Source: a bacterium (GTDB lineage Bacteria > 4484-113 > JAFGCY01). From it: DNA of 64,000 nt. Under the pieces are notes generated by a model, which made no database searches, had not been told where the DNA came from, and saw only the letters and a list, made by a program, of their open reading frames with translations. Each line of letters begins with the position of its first letter. Position 1 is the stretch's first letter. Made by a program: the position numbers and the translations under genes. Shown piece after piece: positions 36,778 to 43,560 of the stretch. The stretch lies in NCBI GenBank assembly GCA_020849855.1, contig JADZFO010000005.1:62001-126000 (forward strand). The letters run 5' to 3'.

Positions 36778-37476
36778 ATGGATGCCGGCACCGAGTTCAT
36801 CCGCCTCTTCAACGAGCTGGACGAGCACTTAAAGAAGCTGACCCGCGCGCAGCGTCTGCGCACCTTCCCCGAGCGCGTGGCCGAGGTGGCGCGCCACAAC
36901 GCCACGGTACGGCGCTGGCGCGAGGAGCTGCGCGACTTCTCCGAGCTGCGCAACGCCATCATCCACGACCGCTTCTATCCCGAGCGCATCATTGCCACGC
37001 CCACGGAAGAGGCCCTCGCCCAGCTGCGCAGCATCGTAGAACAGATCGTCCAGCCGCGCACCCTCGGCGGCCACTTTGAAAGCGCGGTCCAGACCTTCTC
37101 CGCCGCCGACAAGCTGGTCACGGTGCTGCGCTGGCTGCGCGACCATGACTACAGCCAGGCGGTGATCTACGACGGCGAGCTGCGCCTGCTGACGGTCAAG
37201 GGCATCGCGCGCTGGCTGACCGCCCAGACCGAGGTGGAATGCCTGATGCTTGGCGATGCGACGCTTGAGGACGCCCTGGCCTATGAGCAAAGCGGCTGCT
37301 TTATCTCCATGAGCCGCAACAACACCATCGACGAAGCCCGCGAGGCCTTTGAGCATGAGCTGGCCAACGGCCAGCGCAAGCTGTATGCCATCCTGATCAC
37401 CCAGGGCGGCAAGCTGAGCCAGAAGCCCCTGGGCATCATCACTCCCTGGGATCTGATCGAGCACGATTCGGAGTAA
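36778..37476 (+). CDS. HEPN-like plus CBS-domain protein
   Basis: Residues 1-95 are helical and end in LRDFSELRNAIIHD, which carries the Rx4H motif of HEPN domains. Many HEPN domains are RNases, others are only structural. Residues about 100-232 look like a CBS pair: AADKLVTVLRWLRDHDYSQAVIYDGELRLLTVKGIARWL is split around it, then TLEDALAY, CFISMSRNNTIDEAREAF and PLGIITPWDLIEHD. CBS pairs commonly bind adenine nucleotides. The combination suggests a nucleotide-gated HEPN protein (inference). The start follows a -10 box by 6 nt, and the gene is divergent from the small membrane protein gene. Confidence 0.72.
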   Translation: MDAGTEFIRLFNELDEHLKKLTRAQRLRTFPERVAEVARHNATVRRWREELRDFSELRNAIIHDRFYPERIIATPTEEALAQLRSIVEQIVQPRTLGGHFESAVQTFSAADKLVTVLRWLRDHDYSQAVIYDGELRLLTVKGIARWLTAQTEVECLMLGDATLEDALAYEQSGCFISMSRNNTIDEAREAFEHELANGQRKLYAILITQGGKLSQKPLGIITPWDLIEHDSE

Positions 37477-37574
37477 CACAGCGGCACAGCGCCCTGGGCA
37501 GGGCTGCCAGCTTCGTGTGCCGGCCGCCGAAGCCTGGAAAGCGCCCCCCCGGCGGTTACACTCTCCCATCGCGT

Positions 37575-38018
37575 ATGCGCAAGTTCAAGTTCAAACTGGG
37601 CCGCCTGGAGGCCGTCAAGGGCATTGAGCTGTCCAGCCTGCAGCAGGCCGTGGCCGCGGCGGAACAGGCGTACCGCCAGGCCCTGGGCGAGCTGGAGGAC
37701 GCGCGCATAGCCCTGGAGCAGAGCTATGACGAGCTGGCCCGCCTGCGGGCCGCTGGCCACAGTGGCGCCCTGCTGGCCAGCACCGAGAGCTATGGCCAGC
37801 TCATGCGCGAGCAGGTCAAGCTGGCCAGTGAGCGCGTGATCCAGCGCGAGGCCGAGCTGCGGGCCGCCCGTGAGGCCCTGACGGCCAAGCACCAGGAGAA
37901 GAAGGCCCTGGAGAAGGTGCGCGAACGCCAGTATCAGTTGTATAGTCTGGAACTTGAGCGCCACAACCAAAGTGAGCTGGATGAAACGGCCAAGAATGTC
38001 TATGAACGCAACAACTAA
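37575..38018 (+). CDS. fliJ: Flagellar export chaperone FliJ
   Basis: FliJ is a coiled-coil component of the flagellar type III export apparatus that contacts the FliI ATPase ring. The 147-residue protein starts FKFKLGRLEAVKGIELSS and is a coiled coil throughout. It ends KKALEKVRERQYQLYSLELE followed by HNQSELDETA, matching the E-x-L-x-E-R...ELDE pattern at the FliJ C-terminus. TACACT at 37557-37562 is 12 nt before the ATG, so the leader is very short. No other flagellar gene is in the window. Confidence 0.82.
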   Translation: MRKFKFKLGRLEAVKGIELSSLQQAVAAAEQAYRQALGELEDARIALEQSYDELARLRAAGHSGALLASTESYGQLMREQVKLASERVIQREAELRAAREALTAKHQEKKALEKVRERQYQLYSLELERHNQSELDETAKNVYERNN

Positions 38019-39120
38019 AACAAGCCTGAAAGCCGCGGGCCTGCTGGCCTGCGCACTGCTGGTGCTGGGCCTTGGCAGCGGCCCGGCCCGCGCCCAAGCG
38101 CCCGAAGACCTGATCGGCACCATCGCCGGTACACAGATGAGCCGCGACGAGTTCCGCGCCCGGGCGATGGCCCAGCTGGCCACTATCTCGCTGGCCGCGG
38201 TGACTTATCTGCAGGCCAATGGCGACTACCCGGCTGAGTTCTACAAGCTTCGCGGTTCGGCGGCCTGGAACATCGAGGTCAACAACATGTTCAAGGCCCG
38301 GCCACTGCAGAGCATCCCCTTCACCCCCGGGCCCTCTGACTACACCACCAACCCGCCCCTGGGCCTGCCGGGCAACTTTGATGTGCCCACAGCCTCCTCC
38401 CCGCCCATGACCAGTCCCGCCCCGGCGGATGGCGGCGCGCAGGGCACCTCAGGCCTGCCGCCGGTGGACTCCTGGACTTTCAGCAACAGCGCCGGCCGCC
38501 GGATCGACCCGGCCAAAGTCACCGGCTGGACGGAAGGCGACATCATTTACTTCGTCAACGGCGGCCTGCTGCAGCTGGTGCTCTTCGCTCCCGATGGTTC
38601 CTACTACGAGTGGGTCGACGAAGTGCCGAACCCCAACTATCGCGACAGCCTGCGCCTGCGGGCCAAGAAGGACCCCGAGGGCACCGCGCTGTACAGCGCC
38701 CAGCTGCTCTATTTCGCCGAGAACCTGCTGCCGCGCTATTACAACCTGGTGCAGTTCATGGCCTCCAAGGAAACTCAGCCCCAGCAGGCCCTGCAGCGCA
38801 CTCCGGCCAGCGAGCGCATCGCGATGGCCTCGGCGCTGGGCCTTGAGATGCGCAATGTCCTGACCCGCCAGCCGATATCCATCGGCATGGCCTCCGGCGA
38901 CTTCGCCGAGGAAGGCGGCGGCGGCACGCCTCTGGCCATCCTGCTGGGCGAGCAGGCCATGAGCCTGCGAGAGCTGACGCTCGACCCCGGCGAAGTGGCG
39001 GCCCAGGCCGGCGGCAAGGGTAACAACGGCAAGGGCGGGCGCCAGCCGGGCTCCGGCAAGGGCGGCTCGGGTAACAAGCCGCGGCCGGGCCATGGCGGCG
39101 GCGGACGCCAGCCGAAGTAA
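37996..39120 (+). CDS. Exported protein overlapping fliJ, unknown function
   Basis: A signal peptide (LLACALLVLGLGSGPARAQA) precedes a region beginning SRDEFRARAMAQLATISLAAVTYLQ split from NGDYPAEFYKL, reminiscent of the post-helix part of type IV pilin-like or pseudopilin-derived proteins. A central beta-rich part (IIYFVNGGLLQLVLFAPDG) follows. The C-terminal 40 residues are Gly/Lys/Pro-rich (GGKGNNGKGGRQPGSGKGG). The gene overlaps the end of fliJ by 23 nt (ATG 37996; a second ATG is at 38002), so it is probably translated from the same mRNA. A link to flagella is only positional. Confidence 0.7.
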   Translation: MSMNATTKTSLKAAGLLACALLVLGLGSGPARAQAPEDLIGTIAGTQMSRDEFRARAMAQLATISLAAVTYLQANGDYPAEFYKLRGSAAWNIEVNNMFKARPLQSIPFTPGPSDYTTNPPLGLPGNFDVPTASSPPMTSPAPADGGAQGTSGLPPVDSWTFSNSAGRRIDPAKVTGWTEGDIIYFVNGGLLQLVLFAPDGSYYEWVDEVPNPNYRDSLRLRAKKDPEGTALYSAQLLYFAENLLPRYYNLVQFMASKETQPQQALQRTPASERIAMASALGLEMRNVLTRQPISIGMASGDFAEEGGGGTPLAILLGEQAMSLRELTLDPGEVAAQAGGKGNNGKGGRQPGSGKGGSGNKPRPGHGGGGRQPK

Positions 39121-39153
39121 GGCTGCCCCTTTATTGCCCTGCCGCGGGTGCTG

Positions 39154-39162
39154 TGGTAGCAT
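39154..39162 (+). promoter_or_regulatory. Promoter of tRNA-Ser (-10 TAGCAT at 39157-39162)
   Basis: TAGCAT with a TTGCCC -35 at 39134-39139 (17-bp spacing) lies about 55 bp before the tRNA. Confidence 0.45.
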
Positions 39163-39217
39163 ATAGGCCCACGCGCGCGGGGCTTGGCGGACTATTCCGC
39201 GGCGCGCTGGCCCATAC

Positions 39218-39311
39218 GGAGAGATGGCCGAGTGGCTGAAGGCGGCTGCCTGCTAAGCAGTTAGGCGGGAATAACCTCGCCTCGAGGGTTCGAATCCCTC
39301 TCTCTCCGCCA
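39218..39311 (+). tRNA. tRNA-Ser(GCU)
   Basis: The 7-bp acceptor stem GGAGAGA/TCTCTCC, a D-arm, an anticodon loop CTGCTAA with anticodon GCT, a long variable arm typical of tRNA-Ser and a T-arm with GGTTCGAATCC are all present. Discriminator G and an encoded CCA (39309-39311) follow. It reads AGC/AGU codons. Confidence 0.96.
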
Positions 39312-39387
39312 TTCCCTCTGACGTGACCCGCCGCTGCACTGGAAGCAGTTTGCGTGAACGCCCTCCCCGGCCAAGGGTCTAAGCAGC

Positions 39388-39834
39388 ATGGACGACCGCC
39401 AGATCGAGGACTTCTTCGCGGCCTACAGCTCGCGTATCAATGCCGCACTCGACGACCCAGGCCAGCTGGAGCTTAAGGCCAGCAGCGCCGCCTTTGCAGC
39501 CTGCTTTGTCGCCGCCGGGCCGGCCGGAGTACGCTGCGGCAGCAATAACGACGAGCTGCGCCGGGCCCTGCCGCAGGGCATCGAGTACTACCGTTCGATT
39601 GGCACGCGCGGCATGCATGCGCTGGCTGTGGACCATCGACCGCTGGACGCGCTGCACAGCATCGCGCGGGTCCATTGGCGGGCTGATTACGTCCGCCGCT
39701 CGGACAATGTTGCGCTGTCCATCGAGTTCGAGGTCCACTACCTGCTGCAGGAGCTGCAGAAAGGTGAGCCGAAGATCTTCGCCTGGATCAGCGGTGACGA
39801 AGAGCAGGCCTACCGAGACCACGGCCTGGTCTAA
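39388..39834 (+). CDS. NTF2/SnoaL-like small protein
   Basis: A 148-residue protein with the helix-sheet pattern of the NTF2-like fold: IEDFFAAYSSRINAALD, then a long beta-rich part with HSIARVHWRADYVRRS and NVALSIEFEVHYLLQ. Such domains serve as enzymes or binding modules; no catalytic residues are clear here, so no reaction is proposed. It lies 76 bp after tRNA-Ser and has its own ATG without a Shine-Dalgarno site. Confidence 0.7.
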   Translation: MDDRQIEDFFAAYSSRINAALDDPGQLELKASSAAFAACFVAAGPAGVRCGSNNDELRRALPQGIEYYRSIGTRGMHALAVDHRPLDALHSIARVHWRADYVRRSDNVALSIEFEVHYLLQELQKGEPKIFAWISGDEEQAYRDHGLV

Positions 39835-39879
39835 CAAGGCAAGCAGCGCCAGACTTGAGATTTAGTCTCAGTTAGTTGC

Positions 39880-39885
39880 TACAAT
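39880..39885 (+). promoter_or_regulatory. -10 box TACAAT, leaderless promoter
   Basis: Six nt separate the box from the ATG at 39892. TTGAGA at 39855-39860 may be a -35 element with long (19 bp) spacing. Confidence 0.65.
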
Positions 39886-39891
39886 CAGCCC

Positions 39892-40638
39892 ATGTCAGCA
39901 CCTGCTCCAGGCGCCGCTGCCGGCGACCTTGCCGCTCCTCCAGTCGTCTTCCGCCAGTCTGTTGCCTTGCTGGCAAAGAACTTCGAGTATGCCAGCCCGG
40001 AGCACGGCGACGTCTGGAGCTTCGACTTTGAGCCCCTGGCCGAGCGCTTCACGCCCGGCCAGTATGTGCACTTCAGGCTGGAGGAGCCGGGGCTGGAAAA
40101 GCCCGTGCGGCACATCAGCTTTGCCTCAGCGCCCAGCGAGCCCTGCCTGCGCTTTTGCTTCCATCTGCGGGCCCAGAGCGACTTCAAGCAGGCCCTGGCG
40201 CGGCTGGAACCCGGCGCAGCCGTGACGCTCTTCAAGTACAAGGGTGCTTTCACCCTGCCCGCCGAGCCGCCGGTCGGCGGGGCAGTCCTGCTGGCGGGCG
40301 GCATCGGCATCGCGCCCTTCCGCTCCATGCTGCGCGAGCTGCAGCTGCAGGGCAGCGCGGCCTCCTGGCCCTGGCCGGCCCTCAGCCTGCTGCATGTCAG
40401 CCGCGAGGGCTTCCTCTACGAGCCGGAGCTGGCGGCACTGCCCCTGGCCCAGCGGCGCTGCGGACGCGCGGACTTCGCGGCGGCGCTTGAGCAGCAGGTT
40501 CAGGCCCGGCCTGAGGCCCTGTACTACATCGCCGGCGCGACTGGCTTCGTCAACTCCGTGCGTCAGGAGCTGCTGGCGCTGGGCATCCCCGGGGACGCCA
40601 TCCGCCTCGACGACTTCGAAGGCTATGACGAACTCTAG
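39892..40638 (+). CDS. Ferredoxin-NADP reductase family flavoprotein
   Basis: A single-polypeptide FAD/NAD(P) oxidoreductase of 248 residues. The FAD-binding barrel has FTPGQYVHFRLEEPG and the flavin motif VRHISFASAP, a variant of the usual R-x-Y-S. The nucleotide-binding half starts with LLAGGIGIAPFRSMLRELQ and contains YYIAGATGFVNSVRQEL. No iron-sulfur cluster cysteines are present, so electrons must pass to a separate partner that is not in the window. It is convergent with the following lipoprotein gene, 9 bp apart. Confidence 0.87.
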   Translation: MSAPAPGAAAGDLAAPPVVFRQSVALLAKNFEYASPEHGDVWSFDFEPLAERFTPGQYVHFRLEEPGLEKPVRHISFASAPSEPCLRFCFHLRAQSDFKQALARLEPGAAVTLFKYKGAFTLPAEPPVGGAVLLAGGIGIAPFRSMLRELQLQGSAASWPWPALSLLHVSREGFLYEPELAALPLAQRRCGRADFAAALEQQVQARPEALYYIAGATGFVNSVRQELLALGIPGDAIRLDDFEGYDEL

Positions 40639-40647
40639 CGACCAGCG

Positions 40648-42525
40648 CTAGGGCATCGAAGGCTCAACGTAGATGTTGTATTCCAGCGCGCTGCGGAAGC
40701 CCTGGTCGTCATAGGCATAGACCGTGATGATCTTGTCGCCCTGGGTCTCGAAGACGTGGGAGAGGTTCTCGCCGGTGTAGTCGGCCACGCCGTCCTCGTC
40801 GATGTCCCACTTGATCGCGGTGATGCTGCCGCCGTCAGGGTCGCTGGCCGCGGCAGTCAGCTCCAGGGTATAGGGCGCCGGTCCGCCGCCCGGCAGCGGG
40901 TCGTTAGTCAGGTCCAGCTCTGGCGGGAAGCCATAGACCCACTTCAGGCGATAGTCGCCGCAGTTGCCATAGATGCTGTACTCATAGGCTTTGCGGGAAA
41001 GGATCGGCGGGTTGAAGGCCTGCAGCGGGTCGCCCGGCAAGCCGGTCATGTTCGGGCCATTAATCTCCAGCAAGCCCTCAGGGTCGCCGGCGTTCTCCAG
41101 GGTGAAGATCGCGCTCTGGCCGGGGTCCAGCTCCAGGCTGACCCAGTCCTCAAGGTCGCCGTCATATTCGCCCTGGCCGCCTACGTTTCCGCGGAAGCCG
41201 CTTTCAGCCAGACCCGGATCCAGCAGGTTGGCATCATTCTCGTTGTCGTTGTCCTCGCGCTCATCCCAGCCGATATCGCCGGCGCCCACCAGCACGTTCA
41301 GCTCGCTGTCGGCGCCGTTGACGTGCTTCATGATCATCCTGGCATCAAAAAGACCGTTCTCGGTGTAGGTCCAGGTCAGGAAGGGCGTTTCAGTGATGGC
41401 ATCTATGACGAAGTCGTCGTTCAGGTCCCACTGGTAGAAGACCTCCGGCGTATCTGCGATCGTCGAGCTGAAGTTCACCTCGAAGGGCAGGGCGCCGAAC
41501 TGCGGGTCAGCCTGCAGGAAGTAGGTGAAGTCCGGCACATCCGGCAGCACTCCGAGGCCGAAGCTCAGGTCGTACTGGCTGACGCCGCTGGTGGCCTCCA
41601 CCTTCAGAATCAGCGGGAACTCGCTGGCCTCCAGCGGCGTGAACCAGGAGTCAATGAAGGACAAATAGTCCGAGCCAAAGCTCTCGGAATCCTCCAGGAT
41701 CTCCCCCTGCGCATTCAGCAGGGTGACCTTCATCGCGGCCGCCGAGCTGTCAAAGCGCAGGCTGCCGCGCACATGGGTGGCGCTGCTGCCGGGGAAGGCG
41801 AAGTAGTCCGCGCTGTCCAGGGCGCCCACATCGCCGCGGAAGCCGCTGACGGCCGAGCCCGGCAGGGCCTGCGCCGTTTCCATGCTGTCGTTCGGTTCAA
41901 CTTCATCCGTCGGCAGCACCGTCAGCAGGGCCAGCTTGTGCGGGATGACGCCCAGCATGACCACGCTGACCAGCACATCGCTGCCCGGGCCGATGTAGGC
42001 GCTCAGGTCCAGCTCCTGGGCCTTGGTCACGCTGGGCATGCGCTGCCATTCCCAGCGCTGGCTGTCCCAGTTGCCAAGGCCGATCCACAGGTTGCTGCGC
42101 TCGATCCCCGCGGTGCCGAAAAGCAGGCGCAGCTTGGGCGCCACGTCCCAGCCCTCAAGGTTCAGGCGGTAGACCGCATAGGCCAGATCGGCGTTGTCGT
42201 TAAGGTCCTGCTTGGCCCAGTCGGGGTCGAAGACCGCCATCGCGCCATCGGCCGTGATGTTCTGGCTCGGCAGGGCCGCCTCGAAGTCGGCGCCGTTAAC
42301 GCTGAGGGTCTGGGCCGAGCTGCGGCGCAGCTGGCCGAGGGCCGCCGACGGCGCGGGCAGCTTGGGCAGGGCCGCGGGCAGTTCTTCACTGCGGCTGCCG
42401 CCCGTGTTGCCGGACACTTCCAGGCTTCCGCTGCTGCTTCTGGTATCAGAGCTGCAGCCGGGCAGCAGCACAGTCAGCAGGGTCAGGGCAATAACGACGC
42501 ACAAAGCGGCAGGGCAACGGGACAC
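40648..42525 (-). CDS. Lipoprotein with shared N-terminal domain, PPC-like and PKD-like domains
   Basis: A lipobox (LLTVLLPGCSS) anchors the protein. Residues about 50-210 hold the domain shared with three other lipoproteins here: ALPSQNITADGAMAV, LAYAVYRLNLEGWDVAPKLR, LWIGLGNWDSQRWEWQRMP, LDLSAYIG. Next come VEPNDSMETAQALPGSAVSG and later EREDNDNENDANLLDPG, typical of pre-peptidase C-terminal (PPC) domains, around a PKD-like segment. A second PKD-like repeat (AAASDPDGGSITAIKWDIDEDG is split across it) ends the protein. GTG 42525 has GGAGG 7 nt upstream; a longer frame reaches 42579. No enzyme motif is seen. Confidence 0.78.
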   Translation of the reverse strand: MSRCPAALCVVIALTLLTVLLPGCSSDTRSSSGSLEVSGNTGGSRSEELPAALPKLPAPSAALGQLRRSSAQTLSVNGADFEAALPSQNITADGAMAVFDPDWAKQDLNDNADLAYAVYRLNLEGWDVAPKLRLLFGTAGIERSNLWIGLGNWDSQRWEWQRMPSVTKAQELDLSAYIGPGSDVLVSVVMLGVIPHKLALLTVLPTDEVEPNDSMETAQALPGSAVSGFRGDVGALDSADYFAFPGSSATHVRGSLRFDSSAAAMKVTLLNAQGEILEDSESFGSDYLSFIDSWFTPLEASEFPLILKVEATSGVSQYDLSFGLGVLPDVPDFTYFLQADPQFGALPFEVNFSSTIADTPEVFYQWDLNDDFVIDAITETPFLTWTYTENGLFDARMIMKHVNGADSELNVLVGAGDIGWDEREDNDNENDANLLDPGLAESGFRGNVGGQGEYDGDLEDWVSLELDPGQSAIFTLENAGDPEGLLEINGPNMTGLPGDPLQAFNPPILSRKAYEYSIYGNCGDYRLKWVYGFPPELDLTNDPLPGGGPAPYTLELTAAASDPDGGSITAIKWDIDEDGVADYTGENLSHVFETQGDKIITVYAYDDQGFRSALEYNIYVEPSMP

Positions 42526-42612
42526 TGGAGTACCTCCCCCGAGGAATGCGCCTGTCCGGCGCTGGCACCAGTATAGCAATTCCAGGACAGTGCGACTGCA
42601 GCCAGAAGGGCT

Positions 42613-43098
42613 CTATTGCTCAGCCGGCGGCGGCCAGAGTCCCTGCAGACGGCGCAGCAGCACGATCTGGCCCAGGTGGTAGGCGCTGTGGCAACTCTGG
42701 GAGGCCAGCATGAAGCCCACGCTGCGGCCGCGGTAGAGCTGCCGCGCGCTGTTCTCGGGCGTGGCCAGGGCTTCCAGTGCGGCGAAGCCCTCCAGAAAGC
42801 GCTGCACCAGGCCCGGCCACTGTTCAGCGCTGACCTGCGGGAAGTTCTGCTCCGGGCCGAAGTCCGGCTGCTCCAGGCCCTGGGCCCAGCCCAGGCGCCG
42901 CTCCTGCCAGAAGATCATGTGCGCCAGCAGGCCGGCGATGGACCAGGGCACGCCGGGCAGCTGGACGCAGGCCTGCTCGCCGCTGAGGCCCGAGAGGATG
43001 CGCGCGGGCGCCTCAAACTCATCACTGCCCAGCAGCAGATGCGCCAGCGCATCGCGGTTAAGAGACAGCTCCAGGCGGGGATCAGCAGTGTTGTCCAT
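42613..43098 (-). CDS. DinB-family four-helix protein
   Basis: DinB/YfiT-like proteins are four-helix bundles with a metal site. Candidate ligands are the His in AGLLAHMIFWQ and the pair in SQSCHSAYHLGQI. The family includes thiol transferases and damage-inducible proteins; the role here is unknown. The true start is ATG 43098, set by TACAAT 6 nt upstream. An ORF that runs to 43284 in this frame only reads through the 82-bp repeats. Confidence 0.85.
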   Translation of the reverse strand: MDNTADPRLELSLNRDALAHLLLGSDEFEAPARILSGLSGEQACVQLPGVPWSIAGLLAHMIFWQERRLGWAQGLEQPDFGPEQNFPQVSAEQWPGLVQRFLEGFAALEALATPENSARQLYRGRSVGFMLASQSCHSAYHLGQIVLLRRLQGLWPPPAEQ

Positions 43099-43104
43099 GC
43101 GGCG

Positions 43105-43110
43105 ATTGTA
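43105..43110 (-). promoter_or_regulatory. -10 box TACAAT, leaderless promoter
   Basis: Six nt separate the box from the ATG at 43098 on the minus strand. It sits between the DinB gene and the 82-bp repeats. Confidence 0.65.
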
Positions 43111-43123
43111 AACCGCTGAACAT

Positions 43124-43369
43124 GGAGAGGGCGGGAATCGAAGCCAGTCGGCAGTACTTGCCTGTCCTGGTTCAGCCGAGACACGGCAGTAGCGATGTGC
43201 AAAACGGAGAGGGCGGGAATCGAACCCAGTTGGCAGTACTTGCCTGTCCTGATTCAGCCGAGACACAGCAGTAGCGATGTGCAAAACGGAGAGGGCGGGA
43301 ATCGAAGCCAGTCGGCAGTACTTGCCTGTCCTGATTCAGCCGACACACAGCAGTAACGATGTGCAAAAC
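43124..43369 (-). repeat. Three 82-bp tandem repeats copying the 3' end of tRNA-Sec
   Basis: Units at 43124-43205, 43206-43287 and 43288-43369 differ at a handful of positions. Each unit starts (plus strand) with GGAGAGGGCGGGAATCGA, the complement of the T-loop, T-stem and acceptor 3' strand of the adjacent tRNA-Sec, and continues with 60 bp of unrelated sequence. In tRNA orientation the array lies directly 3' of the gene. No unit can form a full tRNA. Confidence 0.92.
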
Positions 43370-43462
43370 GGAGAGGGCGGGAATCGAACCCACCACGGAC
43401 AGTGTTATCTGCCCGCAGACGGTTTTGAAGACCGTTGGAGACACCAGCCCCCATCCTCTCCG
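43369..43462 (-). tRNA. selC: tRNA-Sec(UCA), selenocysteine tRNA
   Basis: The anticodon loop CTTCAAA carries UCA on a 5-bp stem ACGGT/ACCGT. The special features of tRNA-Sec are present: an 8-bp acceptor (CGGAGAGG/CCTCTCCG) on a 5-bp T-stem (GTGGG/CCCGC), a 6-bp D-stem (GGGGGC/GTCTCC) with a 4-nt loop, and a perfect 7-bp variable arm (CGGGCAG/CTGTCCG). CCA is not encoded. It implies UGA-directed selenocysteine insertion in this organism; selA, selB and selD are not in the window. Confidence 0.93.
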
Positions 43463-43560
43463 CAGGGACATGCAGTTTAGCGCAGGGAGAGGCCCATGCG
43501 CGCACGCCTGCTATTGCCGAAGTCACCCGCTGGCCCTCAGCTCAGGTCCGCCTGCGGCTC

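Noticed and set aside
40756-42576. 606-residue plus-strand frame opposite the lipoprotein gene
   Set aside because: An antisense shadow in high-GC DNA with Ala/Val/Gln bias; the minus strand has a lipobox, Shine-Dalgarno and recognised domains.
43124-43370. CRISPR-like regular repeats
   Set aside because: The units are contiguous 82-bp tandem copies with no variable spacers, and part of each is tRNA-Sec sequence.
43098-43526. Minus-strand reading frames giving 'FDSRPLRFAHRYC'-type repeats
   Set aside because: They only translate the 82-bp repeats and differ from unit to unit by frame; the DinB gene starts at 43098 behind its own -10 box.
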